Assembly: GCF_021431925.1 (NCBI RefSeq)
Contig: NZ_CP090371.1
Coordinates: 496,001-560,000, forward strand
DNA length: 64,000 nt
Source: Halobaculum sp. CBA1158
GTDB taxonomy: Archaea > Halobacteriota > Halobacteria > Halobacteriales > Haloferacaceae
Direction: 5' to 3'
Shown: positions 26,204 through 35,111 of the stretch, in pieces
How the letters are laid out: each line of letters opens with the position of its first letter
Numbering within the stretch: the stretch's first letter is position 1
Program-made: the position numbers and the translations under genes
The notes under the pieces: generated by a model
The model's database searches: none
Told to the model about the DNA's origin: nothing
What the model saw: the letters and a program-made list of their open reading frames with translations, nothing else

Positions 26204-26580
26204 CGGGGTTGCTCCTCCCCGCTGGCCGGTCGATCGGGGCGGTCCGAGTCGGGGGCCGCGGCGTCCCACTCGTCCGGATCGATCCCGCCGTCATCGGCGT
26301 CGAGTCGCTCGGTGGCGGCGTGAACGTCGTACGCGGCCTCGAGACGCTCTCGGTCGTCCGTGATCGCCCAGTATTCGCCCCTGTGTCGAACTAGGTCGCG
26401 GTCCTTCAGCCTGGACAGCGCCGTGCCGACCGTGTTCGGGTCCGCGTCGATCGCGGTCGCGATCTCGGACCTCGTGAACGCCTGCGTCCGGTTCGAGACC
26501 AGGTATCGAACCACCTGCTCGGGAACGCTCGGCCCGCGCGGGAGGTCGCCGGACTCGAACTCGTCAATACTGACTGGCAT
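26200..26580 (-). CDS. Winged-helix regulator, likely antitoxin
   Basis: 126 residues from ATG 26580 (MPVSIDEFESGD). VVRYLVSNRTQAFTRSEIATAIDADPNTVGTALSRLKDRDLVRHRGEYWAI is a MarR-like winged helix. The C-terminal 45 residues are acidic and Pro-rich. Paired with the downstream PemK-like gene (4-bp overlap) and mirrored by the pair at 41.9-42.6 kb, whose HTH ends QLVRHAEPYWAI. Confidence 0.78.
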   Translation of the reverse strand: MPVSIDEFESGDLPRGPSVPEQVVRYLVSNRTQAFTRSEIATAIDADPNTVGTALSRLKDRDLVRHRGEYWAITDDRERLEAAYDVHAATERLDADDGGIDPDEWDAAAPDSDRPDRPASGEEQPR

Positions 26581-26664
26581 GGGCTGTACTACGTGTACCG
26601 ATGTAATCAATGTACGGCCACACCCGATCGACGACCCCGGACTGGGGCGTTCCGATATCGAGGC

Positions 26665-27477
26665 CTACTCAGTCGCCGGAAACGCGTCCCGCGGACACCC
26701 GGCCAACTCCGCGAGCGCCTCCGCCTCCAGGTGATGGAGGTCCCCGGGGATCACGAGCATGTGCAGCGGGTCGCCGAACTCGCGCTCGGAGAGCGCCGCG
26801 AGCGTGTCGGCGGCGACGACGGGGGTCGGGCTTCCCGCCCGCGCGACCGCGACGCCGACGGCCTCGGAGTCCCAGTCGCGCGCCAGCGCCTCGGCCGCGT
26901 GGTCGGCGGTCATGTACTCGTCGGGCTCACCCTCGGCGGGGCCCGCCGGCGACGATCCGGCGACCTTGATGTCGAGATACACCAGCGTGTGGAGGCCGCG
27001 CTCGCGGTTCGCCTCGATCCCGTCGATCACCGACTGCGGGGTTCCCTCCGCGCCGTGGGCGTACTCGAACGGGAGCGTCACCGCCTTGCCGAAACGGTAG
27101 TTCTGTAGCCCCGTGAGCGACGAGGCGGCCGACTGCGCCGTGACCCCGTGGATCACCCGCGTCTCGATGCCGCGCTCGGCCGCCCGGACCCGGAGATCGG
27201 CGTGCGTCGTCGAGATCATCGTGTCGCCGGCGGTGAGGAACGCGACGTCTTCCTCGGCGGCCGCGTCGAGGATCGCCTCGGGATCCCGCTCGACGCCGTC
27301 GCGGTCGCGGACCTCGATCGCGACGCCGTGGTGTGACTCGAGGTCGGCGACGGTCGTTCCCGCGAGGCGACTCGTGTAGAACTCCGCGAAGACTCGGTCG
27401 GCCGCCCGAAGCGCCTCCCGTCCCTCGACGGTGACCGAGCGCTCGTCCCAGAGACCGAGCCCGATGAAGGTGAGCAT
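26665..27477 (-). CDS. dph5: Diphthine synthase
   Basis: 270 residues. AdoMet-dependent methylase that makes diphthine on the conserved histidine of elongation factor 2. MLTFIGLGLWDERSVTVEG is the usual start; VAFLTAGDTMISTTHADL and VIHGVTAQSAASSLTGLQNYRFGK are conserved tetrapyrrole-methylase-fold blocks with the GDTM AdoMet loop. Length is typical for archaeal Dph5. It lies 45 bp after cbiP on the same strand and may be read from the cobalamin transcript. Confidence 0.95.
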   Translation of the reverse strand: MLTFIGLGLWDERSVTVEGREALRAADRVFAEFYTSRLAGTTVADLESHHGVAIEVRDRDGVERDPEAILDAAAEEDVAFLTAGDTMISTTHADLRVRAAERGIETRVIHGVTAQSAASSLTGLQNYRFGKAVTLPFEYAHGAEGTPQSVIDGIEANRERGLHTLVYLDIKVAGSSPAGPAEGEPDEYMTADHAAEALARDWDSEAVGVAVARAGSPTPVVAADTLAALSEREFGDPLHMLVIPGDLHHLEAEALAELAGCPRDAFPATE

Positions 27478-27522
27478 GCCGAGGGCGACGCGACGACGGC
27501 GCTTCGGGGTTTCGCTCCGCGG

Positions 27523-29214
27523 CTACTCCCCGTCGCTCGCGACGCCGACGCCTCCCTCGTCGCCCCCGGTTGCCCGGTCGCCCGCGGCCGCGGGGTCGAC
27601 CCCGAGCGCGTCGAGGTCGACGCCGGCGACGAGGTCGGCGGCGGCCGCGTACGGTGATCGGGTCCGCCCTCGCGAGTCCGGCCGGTCGACGCCCGCGTGC
27701 GCGAAGACGCTCGCGAGGAAGGCGTCGCGCGTCGTCGCGGCGTCGAGGACGCCGTGGAGGTACGTCCCGGCGACCGCGCCGACGGCGGCGCTGCCCGGCT
27801 CGACGGGCGTGCCCGCGTCGCCGACGCGCTCGCTGCGACCCATGTGAATCTCGTAGCCCGACACGCGGCCGCTCGCGCCCGCCAGCGGCCCGCAGCCGTC
27901 GACGGTCGTCTCGGTCCGCCGGACGCGTTTGTCCTCGCGAAAGCGCGTCACGACGGGCAGCAGTCCGAGTCCCTCGACGGCCTCGGCGTCGCCCGTCCCC
28001 TCGATGTCGGCGTTCGTGATCCGCTCGCCGAGGAGCTGGTACCCGCCGCAGATCCCGAGGATCGGGCCGTCGAACTCGACGATCGCGTCGGCGAGTCCGC
28101 CCTCGCGAAGCGCCAGCAGGTCGTCGACGGTGTTCTTCGTTCCGGGGATCACGACCCCGTCCGCGTCCGCGTTCGCGCCAGCGCCCGCGCCGTCGAGGTC
28201 GCCGTCCGGCGGGACGTACGCGACGCGGACGCCCGGCGTCCGCGACAGCGGCCCCAGATCGGTGACGTTGGAGGCTCGCGGGAGCCGCGGAACGGCGACG
28301 GTGACGCTCCGCTCGGCCGGGACCCCGTCGTCGTCGCCGACGACGGCGCGCTCGCCGACCGCCGGAAGGGCGACGCTGTCCTCCTCGGGGAGTCCGGGGT
28401 CGTCGTACGGGATCACGTCGAGCACGGGGACCCCCGTCCGGTCCTCGAACTCCGCGAGTCCCGACTCTAAGATCGCGGGGTCGCCGCGGAACTTCGTGAT
28501 GACCGCGCCGGCGACGCGCTCGCGGAGGTCCGCGGGCATGAGTTCGAGGCTGCCGTAGAGGCTGGCGAACACGCCGCCGCGCTCGATGTCGCCGACGAGC
28601 AGGATCGACGCGTCGGCGGCGCGCGCGGTCTCGACGTTCGCGAGGTCGCGGTCGTGGAGGTTGATCTCGGCGATCGAGCCGGCCCCCTCGGCGACGATCA
28701 CGTCGTGGTCGGCCGCGAGCCGCGCGTGGGCGTCGACGACCGCCTCCCGCGCGCGCTCCCAGTATTCGTCGTAGTACGCGCCGGCCTCGTAGTGACCGAC
28801 CGCCTCCCCGTCGATCACGAGTTGGCTCTCGCCGTCGCCCCGCGGCTTCAGCAACACGGGGTTGTGATCGGTCGTCGGCGTGACGCCCGCGGCCCGGGCC
28901 TGCACGGCCTGCGAGACGCCGACCTCGCCGTACCCGCCGTCGGGGTGGACGACCGCGCGGGCGTTGTTGCTCATGTTCTGTGCCTTGAACGGCGCGACGG
29001 AGACGCCGGCGTCGGCGAGGCGGCGACACAGCCCCGCGGCGACCGTGCTCTTGCCCACGTGGCTCGCGGTGCCGGCGACGAGCAGCGTGTGGGCCGAGGC
29101 GGAGCCGTCGCCGGCGTCGCCATCGGGGCCGTTGCAGTCGTCGGGATCGTCGCCGTCGCCGTGCTCGTCGCAGTCGGCGTCCCCGTCGCGTCCGTGCTCG
29201 TCGCGTCCGGCCAT
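27523..29214 (-). CDS. cbiP: Cobyric acid synthase, glutamine-dependent
   Basis: 563 residues from ATG 29214, overlapping the cobO stop. Amidates side chains b, d, e and g of adenosyl-cobyrinate a,c-diamide. P-loop-like [10 protein letters not shown] at 48-57, KAQNMSNNA near 78, and the class I glutamine amidotransferase site GICGGYQ with nucleophile Cys389, plus YLHGVLD. The first 42 residues are an odd Asp/Gly/His/Cys-rich extension absent from bacterial enzymes. The last 60 residues are acidic. Confidence 0.94.
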   Translation of the reverse strand: MAGRDEHGRDGDADCDEHGDGDDPDDCNGPDGDAGDGSASAHTLLVAGTASHVGKSTVAAGLCRRLADAGVSVAPFKAQNMSNNARAVVHPDGGYGEVGVSQAVQARAAGVTPTTDHNPVLLKPRGDGESQLVIDGEAVGHYEAGAYYDEYWERAREAVVDAHARLAADHDVIVAEGAGSIAEINLHDRDLANVETARAADASILLVGDIERGGVFASLYGSLELMPADLRERVAGAVITKFRGDPAILESGLAEFEDRTGVPVLDVIPYDDPGLPEEDSVALPAVGERAVVGDDDGVPAERSVTVAVPRLPRASNVTDLGPLSRTPGVRVAYVPPDGDLDGAGAGANADADGVVIPGTKNTVDDLLALREGGLADAIVEFDGPILGICGGYQLLGERITNADIEGTGDAEAVEGLGLLPVVTRFREDKRVRRTETTVDGCGPLAGASGRVSGYEIHMGRSERVGDAGTPVEPGSAAVGAVAGTYLHGVLDAATTRDAFLASVFAHAGVDRPDSRGRTRSPYAAAADLVAGVDLDALGVDPAAAGDRATGGDEGGVGVASDGE

Positions 29215-29972
29215 CAGTACTCGGTGCCCTTGCGGGCGCGGTGGCCGTCGTCGAACGGGTGGGCCTCCTTGCGGACGTTCGTGATCAGGTCGGACGCCTC
29301 CGCGAGGTAGTCGGGCCGCTCGTGCCCGCCCGTGAGCACCAGTTCCAGGCCGTCGGGCGCGTCGTCGATCAGCGCGAGCAGGTCGTCGGGGTCGACGAGG
29401 TCGCGGTTCGCGGCGTAGACGACCTCGTCGAGCACGAGCATGTGCGCGCCTTCGGCGGGGTCGCCGTCGAGCGGAAGCGGGGCCGTCAGGTCGACCGAGT
29501 TCCACCCCTCGACCAGCTCGCGGGCGCGTTCGAAGCCGGCGCGGGCGCGGGACTCGTGGTCGGCCTCGTCGGAGCCGTCGGGCATGGCGTGCCAGCCGTA
29601 GTGGCCGGAGTTCTCGTAGCTGATCCCCGGCATCGCGGCGATCGCGTTGTACTCCCCGCGCACGTCCTCGACGCTGTCCGCGCCGCCCTTCATGAACTGG
29701 AGGACGTGCACGCGGTAGCCGTGGCCGGCCGCCCGGAACGCCATCCCGAGCGCGGCGGTCGTCTTCCCCTTCCCGTCGCCCCACCACGTCTGCACCAGCC
29801 CGAACTCCTCGGGCGCTGCCGGCTCGATGTCGCGTGCGGCGGGGGTGACGCCTTTCCCCGGCGTGCGGGCGCGGGGGTCGTCGGCGACTTCGGCCTCCTC
29901 CGGTCGGTCGTCGTCGCGTGCGCGGTTCGGGTCGTCGGTCGTGTCGTCGGCTGTCGCGTTCGTGTCGGTCAT
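29214..29972 (-). CDS. cobO: Cob(I)yrinic acid a,c-diamide adenosyltransferase
   Basis: 252 residues. Transfers the adenosyl group of ATP to Co(I) of cobyrinate a,c-diamide. Walker A GDGKGKTT at 65-72 after VQTWW, then HVLQFMKGG and the LVLDEVVYA strand, all typical of the CobA/CobO family. The first 55 residues are an acidic haloarchaeal extension. One-base overlap with cbiP (ATGA). A 113-bp gap with tandem repeats separates it from cbiZ. Confidence 0.94.
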   Translation of the reverse strand: MTDTNATADDTTDDPNRARDDDRPEEAEVADDPRARTPGKGVTPAARDIEPAAPEEFGLVQTWWGDGKGKTTAALGMAFRAAGHGYRVHVLQFMKGGADSVEDVRGEYNAIAAMPGISYENSGHYGWHAMPDGSDEADHESRARAGFERARELVEGWNSVDLTAPLPLDGDPAEGAHMLVLDEVVYAANRDLVDPDDLLALIDDAPDGLELVLTGGHERPDYLAEASDLITNVRKEAHPFDDGHRARKGTEY

Positions 29973-30020
29973 GGTTGGCTTCTACGTCGCGGATCGGCAA
30001 ACCGTTCGTGGTCGCTGCGG

Positions 30021-30080
30021 GTCGGATCGGCCCGGAGCAGATCGGATCGGCCCGGACCAGATCGGACCGGCCCGGACCGG
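30021..30080. repeat. Three tandem 20-bp units upstream of cobO
   Basis: Units 30021-30040, 30041-30060 and 30061-30080 share the consensus ATCGGATCGGCCCGGACCAG with 1-3 changes each. They fill most of the cbiZ-cobO gap and may hold regulator sites. Confidence 0.85.
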
Positions 30081-30085
30081 ATCGC

Positions 30086-30817
30086 TCACGGCTCGAATAC
30101 CTCCGTCTCGCGGTCGGTGACGACCCCGTGTTCCGCGTCGGCGACGCTGTCCGGGAGCGTCGCCGTCTCGTCGTCGGCGTACCGGGCGTCGAGGCTGGCG
30201 GCCACGGCGTCGCGGACGCACGCGCGGGCGGCGCTCCCGACGGGCGTCGCGCTCCCCGAGAACCGCGCCGGCTCGCCGTCGCGGGCGCTGCCGGCGACGA
30301 CCGCGTCGGTGGTCGTCCCCGGGAACCCGGTCGCCGACAACAGCGTCGCCGCCTTCGCCTCGGCGGCGACGGCGACGAGGTTCGCGAGCGCGCCGTCGTC
30401 GAGGCGGCGGGTCGTCGCCACGAGGACGTTCACCGTGCCGCGGCCGACCGGCTCGTCCGCCGCGGCGTCGTCGCCGGTGACAACGCCGCGGTCCGATTTC
30501 TCGGGCCGCATCGGGAGCGCCGCGGGGTTGGAGACGCCCGCGGTCGCGACGGCGACGACGGGGCCGGCGCGGGCGAGGCGGGCGTGGCACATGTCGACGC
30601 CCGTGAGCAGCGTCGGCCCGGCGGGCTCGAACCCGGCGTCTGTGCGGCGGCGGGCGACGTACGCGTCGAGGTCGGTGTGCGTCCACCCCTCGGGCACAGA
30701 GACGTTGTACGCCGCCGGGGCGTCGGCGAACCCGCCGGCCCAGCCGGTCGAGAGCCACCGCGTGTCGGGCCGTCCGAGCCGGAGGACGCCGTCGGCGACG
30801 CGGGTCTCAAACGTCAC
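30086..30817 (-). CDS. cbiZ: Adenosylcobinamide amidohydrolase
   Basis: 243 residues. Removes the aminopropanol arm of salvaged adenosylcobinamide to give adenosylcobyrate, which then re-enters synthesis. Conserved blocks [48 protein letters not shown] and [12 protein letters not shown] fit the archaeal CbiZ family. It overlaps cobD by 11 bp. Its presence means the cell can salvage incomplete corrinoids. Confidence 0.93.
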   Translation of the reverse strand: MTFETRVADGVLRLGRPDTRWLSTGWAGGFADAPAAYNVSVPEGWTHTDLDAYVARRRTDAGFEPAGPTLLTGVDMCHARLARAGPVVAVATAGVSNPAALPMRPEKSDRGVVTGDDAAADEPVGRGTVNVLVATTRRLDDGALANLVAVAAEAKAATLLSATGFPGTTTDAVVAGSARDGEPARFSGSATPVGSAARACVRDAVAASLDARYADDETATLPDSVADAEHGVVTDRETEVFEP

Positions 30818-31847
30818 GTAGCACCTCCAGCAGGCGATCGGTCTCCGCGGGGGTCCGCACGGCGACTCGGACGTGCGAGTCGAGCCCGCGGAAGGTCCGC
30901 GCGTCGCGAACCGCGATCCCCGCGTCGGCGGCGCGAGCGAGGACGGCGTCGACGCCGCGCTCTCCGCCGTCGTCCCCGTCGCCGGCCGCTCCGGCGTCGA
31001 ACAGGAGAAACGGCGCGTCCGACCGGTGCACGTCGAACCCCAGATCGGCGAGGGCCGTCCGCACCCGCTCGCGCTCGTCGGCGACGCGGTCGCGGGTCTC
31101 GCGGACGAACTCCGTCTGTCGCATGCAGTACGCGCCGGTCGCGAGCGCGGGCGTCCCGAGGTTCCAGGTCCGGCGGGCGTTCGCGAGCGCCTCGCGCCAC
31201 GCGCCGGTCGCGACGGCGAAGCCCGCCCGGATCCCGGGCAGGCCGAACAGCTTCGTCAGCGACCGGGCGACGATCACCCCGGGCTCGCCCGCCAGCGACG
31301 GCCGGTCGGTGAACCCGAGGAACGCCTCGTCGACCAACAGCGGCGTCCCGGCCTCGCGACAGCGCTCGGCGAACACCCGCAGGTCCCCGTCCGGATACGC
31401 GTTCCCGGTCGGGTTGTTCGGGTTGCAGACGATCGCGAGCGCGTGCTCTGCGGGGTCCGCGTCGGTGATCTCCTCCTGGGAGACGAACGCCGGCTCGCCC
31501 CCCTGAAGCCGCACCTCGCGGGCGTACTCGCCGAAGCTCGGGTACGGCACGGCGACGGTGTCGCCCGGGCCGACGGCCAGGTCGATCGCGAGCCGGAGCG
31601 CCGCCAGCCCGCCCGGCGTCGGGATCACCGCCTCGGCGTCGCAGTCGACGTAGCCGGCGGCGGCGGCCCGGTAGTCCGCCGGCGGCTCCTCGGGGTACGT
31701 CCGCGCCGCCTCGAAGGCGTCGCGGTAGACCGCCCCCGCGCCCTCGGGGACGCGCGGGTTCGTGTTCGCGCTGAAGTCGAGGACCGAGGGGTCGTCGCTG
31801 CTGCCGTGGGGCGTCCGGTCGGCGTCGCGTGCGGTGTCGAAGTTCAT
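30807..31847 (-). CDS. cobD: L-threonine-O-3-phosphate decarboxylase
   Basis: 346 residues. PLP enzyme of the HisC fold making (R)-1-aminopropan-2-ol phosphate, the nucleotide-loop linker. CNPNNPTG at 141-148, Asp173 (LLVDEAF) and the PLP lysine Lys199 (SLTKLFGLPGIR) are all present. It overlaps cobY by 4 bp and cbiZ by 11 bp. A histidinol-phosphate aminotransferase is the alternative, made unlikely by the setting. Confidence 0.93.
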   Translation of the reverse strand: MNFDTARDADRTPHGSSDDPSVLDFSANTNPRVPEGAGAVYRDAFEAARTYPEEPPADYRAAAAGYVDCDAEAVIPTPGGLAALRLAIDLAVGPGDTVAVPYPSFGEYAREVRLQGGEPAFVSQEEITDADPAEHALAIVCNPNNPTGNAYPDGDLRVFAERCREAGTPLLVDEAFLGFTDRPSLAGEPGVIVARSLTKLFGLPGIRAGFAVATGAWREALANARRTWNLGTPALATGAYCMRQTEFVRETRDRVADERERVRTALADLGFDVHRSDAPFLLFDAGAAGDGDDGGERGVDAVLARAADAGIAVRDARTFRGLDSHVRVAVRTPAETDRLLEVLRDV

Positions 31848-32656
31848 GATCGGCTGTGTGTGTCGGTATCGTGGGTGTCGTCGGTATCGACGGCGGTCGA
31901 TCCCGTCTCGGGCCGGTCGCGGTCGCGTCGGCCGCGTCCGTCGCGTTCGCGACGCAGCAGCGCCTCGGCGACCCGGAGGTCGCGCGGACGGTTCACGTTC
32001 ACCGCGAGGCCCTCGTCGGCGAGGACGAGCGATCGCTCGTCGGTCCCGCCGCCGTCGTCGCGGTCGCCGTCGCCGTCGCGGTCGCCGTCGTCTCCGTCGC
32101 CGTCGCTGTCGTCGCCGTCGTCATCGCTCCCGCCGACGACGTTCAGCCCGGTCGGGACGACCTCGCGGCCGTCGAGCGTCCTCGTCGTTCCCGGGTCGAC
32201 GCTGACGCCGAGGTCGCGCTTCAGGGCGACGGGGACGTACGCCGCAAGCGACGCGTCGCCGGCGGCGTTGCCGGCGTCGTTCGCGTCCCCGCCGTCCCCG
32301 TCGCCGGCGGCCGCGAGGGCGCGGTCGACCGCGTCGGCCGACAGCAGCGGCAGGTCCGCGGCGACCGTGAGGACCGGCCGGTCGACCCGCGCCAGCGCGT
32401 AGCCGAGGTCGGCGACGTAGCCGTCGCCCGGGGCGTCGACGACGGACACGTCCGGCCGGTCGGCGAGTCGCTCCCGGGTCGCCGGGGTGTCCGGCGAGAC
32501 GGCGGCGTGGACCCGGTCGACCCGGCTGTCGGCGAGCGCCCGACGCACGCGCTCGACCATCGCGACGCCGTCGACGAGCACGAGCGGTTTCTCCGTGTCC
32601 GCGCCGTCCGCGCCGAGGCGGGTCCCTCGGCCGCCGCACATCACGAGAGCGTCCAC
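31844..32656 (-). CDS. cobY: GTP:adenosylcobinamide-phosphate guanylyltransferase
   Basis: 270 residues from GTG 32656. The N-terminus ALVMCGGRGTRLG is the nucleotidyltransferase signature; EKPLVLVDG and the VAADLPLLS strand follow. This is the archaeal, non-orthologous replacement of CobU. A low-complexity Asp/Gly insert (about residues 180-212) and an Arg/Asp-rich tail make it longer than the methanogen enzymes (about 200 residues). It overlaps cobS by 16 bp. Confidence 0.9.
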   Translation of the reverse strand: MDALVMCGGRGTRLGADGADTEKPLVLVDGVAMVERVRRALADSRVDRVHAAVSPDTPATRERLADRPDVSVVDAPGDGYVADLGYALARVDRPVLTVAADLPLLSADAVDRALAAAGDGDGGDANDAGNAAGDASLAAYVPVALKRDLGVSVDPGTTRTLDGREVVPTGLNVVGGSDDDGDDSDGDGDDGDRDGDGDRDDGGGTDERSLVLADEGLAVNVNRPRDLRVAEALLRRERDGRGRRDRDRPETGSTAVDTDDTHDTDTHSRS

Positions 32657-33420
32657 GCGATCACCCCCGCGTGCAGCCCGGCGACGCGGGCCAGTTCGTT
32701 CGCCGCGCCGAGCACGTCGCCGCTGACGCCGCCGAGGCGAGCGCGCGCCCACCACAGGACCGCGGCCGCGACGACGACGGCGGCAGCGAGAACGGCGACG
32801 CCGGGGGCGACCCGGGGCCACCCGACCAGCGTCGCGGGCGCGGTCGCGAGCGCGACGCCGGCGAGCGCGGTCGGACCGGACTCCTCCGTCAGCGCCGATC
32901 CGAGCCCCTCGTGGGGCGCGTCGCCGAGGCACACGAGCGTCGCCATCGCGGCCTTCGCGGCCACCTCCCCGGCGAGGACGACGCCGACGGTCGCGAGGAG
33001 GTCGACGCGGGCCAGGTCCGCGAGCGCGAGGCCGGCGGTCGCCAGTCCGACGACGACAAGCGCCAGCGCCAGCGCGCCGCCGACGCCGACGGCGCTGTCT
33101 TTCAGCACCTCGTGACGGCGGTCGGCGTCGCCGTGGACGACCGCCGCGTCGCCCAGGTCGGCCACGCCGTCGAGGTGGGTGATCCCGGTGACGACGTACG
33201 TCCAGACGACAAGCGCCAGCGCCGCTGTCGGCGTCGGCACAGCGACCGGGACCAGCGCCGGCACCGCGACCGCCGCCGCGAGGAGGCAGCCGAGCGCGTA
33301 GCCGGCGACCGGCATTGCCGCCGGGCTCCGGCGGAACGCCTCCCACCCCGGCTCGTCGTGTCCGACCGGGATCCGCGAGAGGAAACCGACCGCGCCGGCG
33401 ACGGCCGCGAGCGGCCTCAC
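32641..33420 (-). CDS. cobS: Adenosylcobinamide-GDP ribazoletransferase (cobalamin synthase)
   Basis: 259 residues from GTG 33420, overlapping the cbiB stop. Integral membrane enzyme joining adenosylcobinamide-GDP to alpha-ribazole or its phosphate. FLSRIPVG at the start, then THLDGVADLGDA and VLKDSAVGVGG, the metal-binding and catalytic blocks of CobS, and five or six hydrophobic helices. Confidence 0.94.
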   Translation of the reverse strand: MRPLAAVAGAVGFLSRIPVGHDEPGWEAFRRSPAAMPVAGYALGCLLAAAVAVPALVPVAVPTPTAALALVVWTYVVTGITHLDGVADLGDAAVVHGDADRRHEVLKDSAVGVGGALALALVVVGLATAGLALADLARVDLLATVGVVLAGEVAAKAAMATLVCLGDAPHEGLGSALTEESGPTALAGVALATAPATLVGWPRVAPGVAVLAAAVVVAAAVLWWARARLGGVSGDVLGAANELARVAGLHAGVIAWTLS

Positions 33421-34406
33421 GGCCACGCCGCCACCCCCGTGACTGCCGGCGGTGCGGCCGGCGTCGCGGCCGACGGTCCCGCGACCGCGACGCCGGCCAG
33501 CAGGAACGCCAGCGCCCCCGCGATCGCCACCGCCCGCACCCCCGCCCGCGCCGCCGCGAGCGAGGGGAGGTCGGCGTCCGGATTCAGCACGTACGCGCCC
33601 GGCTTCGAGAGCCGCACGCCGAGGGCGGCCGCCGCGGTCGCCATCGGCCACCCGGAGTTCGGCGAGGCGGGCACGCGGGCCCACTCGCGGGCGTCGAGGA
33701 GCGATCCGGGCGAGCCGGCGGCGACGGCGAGCAACACGGCCGAGACGCGGGCGGGAACCCACATAACCGCGTCGTCGAGGCGGGCGCTGGCGGTGCCGAC
33801 CGGCGTCCCCGGATACCCGAGCATCGAGTCGAGCGTGTTCACGCCCTTCACCCACGCGGCGGCGGCGACCCCGACCGCGGGCGACGCCTGCGCGCCGACC
33901 GCGAACGCCACGAGCGGGGCGACGAGTCCGTCCGCGAGGTTCTCGGCGGCGCTTTCGACGGCCGCGCTGCGGATCTCCGCGGCCGACAGCGTCGACGTGT
34001 CCCGGCCCACCAGCGCGATCGCAGACTCCCGAGCGGCGTCGGCGTCGCCCTCGGCCGCCTCGATCACCTCGGTCGCGACCGAGACGAGCATCCGCAGGCT
34101 CACCAGCGAGAACAGCGCGACCCCGGCGACGACGGCGGTCGCGACCGCCGAGGGGACCGCTCCGATTTCCGCGTCGGCGACGACGGAGGCCGTGCCCTCG
34201 ACGACGCCCCACGCGACCGCCGCGAACGCCAGCGGGAGGACGAGCGCGACGGCGACGCCGACGGCCCGCGGGCGAGTCCACTCGCGGTCGACCGCGTCCA
34301 CGACGCGCCCGAACGCGGCGATCGGGTGCACGCGACTCGGCGGTTCCGCGACCGCGGCGTCGAGTGCCGCCGCCAGCCCGACGGCCGCGAGCGCGGTCAG
34401 CCCCAT
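33417..34406 (-). CDS. cbiB: Adenosylcobinamide-phosphate synthase
   Basis: 329 residues from ATG 34406. Membrane enzyme that attaches aminopropanol phosphate to adenosylcobyrate. EPPSRVHPIAAFGRVVD is the CbiB N-terminal motif; NTLDSMLGY and the SPNSGWPMAAAAAALGVRL-like ending (NSGWPMA, KPGAYVLN) are also conserved. The start is set by the family motif and overlaps the HAD gene by 10 bp. Confidence 0.94.
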   Translation of the reverse strand: MGLTALAAVGLAAALDAAVAEPPSRVHPIAAFGRVVDAVDREWTRPRAVGVAVALVLPLAFAAVAWGVVEGTASVVADAEIGAVPSAVATAVVAGVALFSLVSLRMLVSVATEVIEAAEGDADAARESAIALVGRDTSTLSAAEIRSAAVESAAENLADGLVAPLVAFAVGAQASPAVGVAAAAWVKGVNTLDSMLGYPGTPVGTASARLDDAVMWVPARVSAVLLAVAAGSPGSLLDAREWARVPASPNSGWPMATAAAALGVRLSKPGAYVLNPDADLPSLAAARAGVRAVAIAGALAFLLAGVAVAGPSAATPAAPPAVTGVAAWP

Positions 34407-35110
34407 CGCCGTCCGACGACCGCGGGGAGTTCCGCCAGCGACACGCCGTCCGCGTCGGCCCGGACGAACCGACCGCCCGCGTCTCGGATCCCGCCGTCGG
34501 TCGCCGGGTCGTCGCCGACGTGGCACAGCCGACCGACCGAGACGCCGAGGCCGTCGGCGACCGCCTCGAACGCCCGCGGGTCCGGCTTGCGCCACCCGCA
34601 GGCGACGCTCGCGACGACGGCGTCGAGCGCGTCCGGGTCGAGCCCTGAACGCTCCAGCGACTGCTCGACCAGCCCGGGAACGCTGCAGTTCGAGAGCACG
34701 CCGACGGGGCGCTCCGCGGCGAGGGCCGCGACCGCCTCGGTCGCCCCCGGCCGCGTCTCGACGGGCCGATCGAACGCCGCGCGGACGGCCGCCGCGGCGT
34801 CGTCGACGAACGCCCGCGGCTCCCGGTCGGGGTCGTCCCCGGCCAGCGCGGCCGCGACGTGGTGGTGGAGCGGTCGCTCGACGCCCGGCGCGTGATCGAG
34901 GTGGGGCGTCGCGTACGCCGTCTCCCAGTCCTCCGACACCGACACCCCCTGGTCGCGGAGGGCGGTCGCGATCGCACCCGCGGGATCGCTCGGCCTGTCG
35001 GCGTCGACGAGCGTCCCGAACAGGTCGAGCGAGACCGCCGCGACCGGTCCGTCGCCGTCGGTCGACTCGCCGGCGCGCACGTCGCCGGCGCGTGCGTCGC
35101 CGTGTGCCAC
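34397..35110 (-). CDS. HAD-superfamily hydrolase inside the cobalamin operon
   Basis: 237 residues from GTG 35110. Motif I is DLFGTLVD with nucleophile Asp29; the second Asp of the usual DxD is Phe31, as in dehalogenase-like members. Motif II LSNCS, motif III Lys (WRKPDP) and motif IV GDDPATD are intact. One base separates it from cbiA and it overlaps cbiB by 10 bp, so it should act in the pathway. No CobZ or CobC phosphatase is seen in the cluster, so it could dephosphorylate adenosylcobalamin-5'-phosphate or alpha-ribazole phosphate; this is inference. Confidence 0.85.
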   Translation of the reverse strand: MAHGDARAGDVRAGESTDGDGPVAAVSLDLFGTLVDADRPSDPAGAIATALRDQGVSVSEDWETAYATPHLDHAPGVERPLHHHVAAALAGDDPDREPRAFVDDAAAAVRAAFDRPVETRPGATEAVAALAAERPVGVLSNCSVPGLVEQSLERSGLDPDALDAVVASVACGWRKPDPRAFEAVADGLGVSVGRLCHVGDDPATDGGIRDAGGRFVRADADGVSLAELPAVVGRRWG

Positions 35111-35111
35111 C

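Noticed and set aside
31844-33346. 500-residue CobY with a long N-terminal extension
   Set aside because: The upstream part is an out-of-frame reading of cobS; the family start with the GGRGTRLG motif fits GTG 32656.
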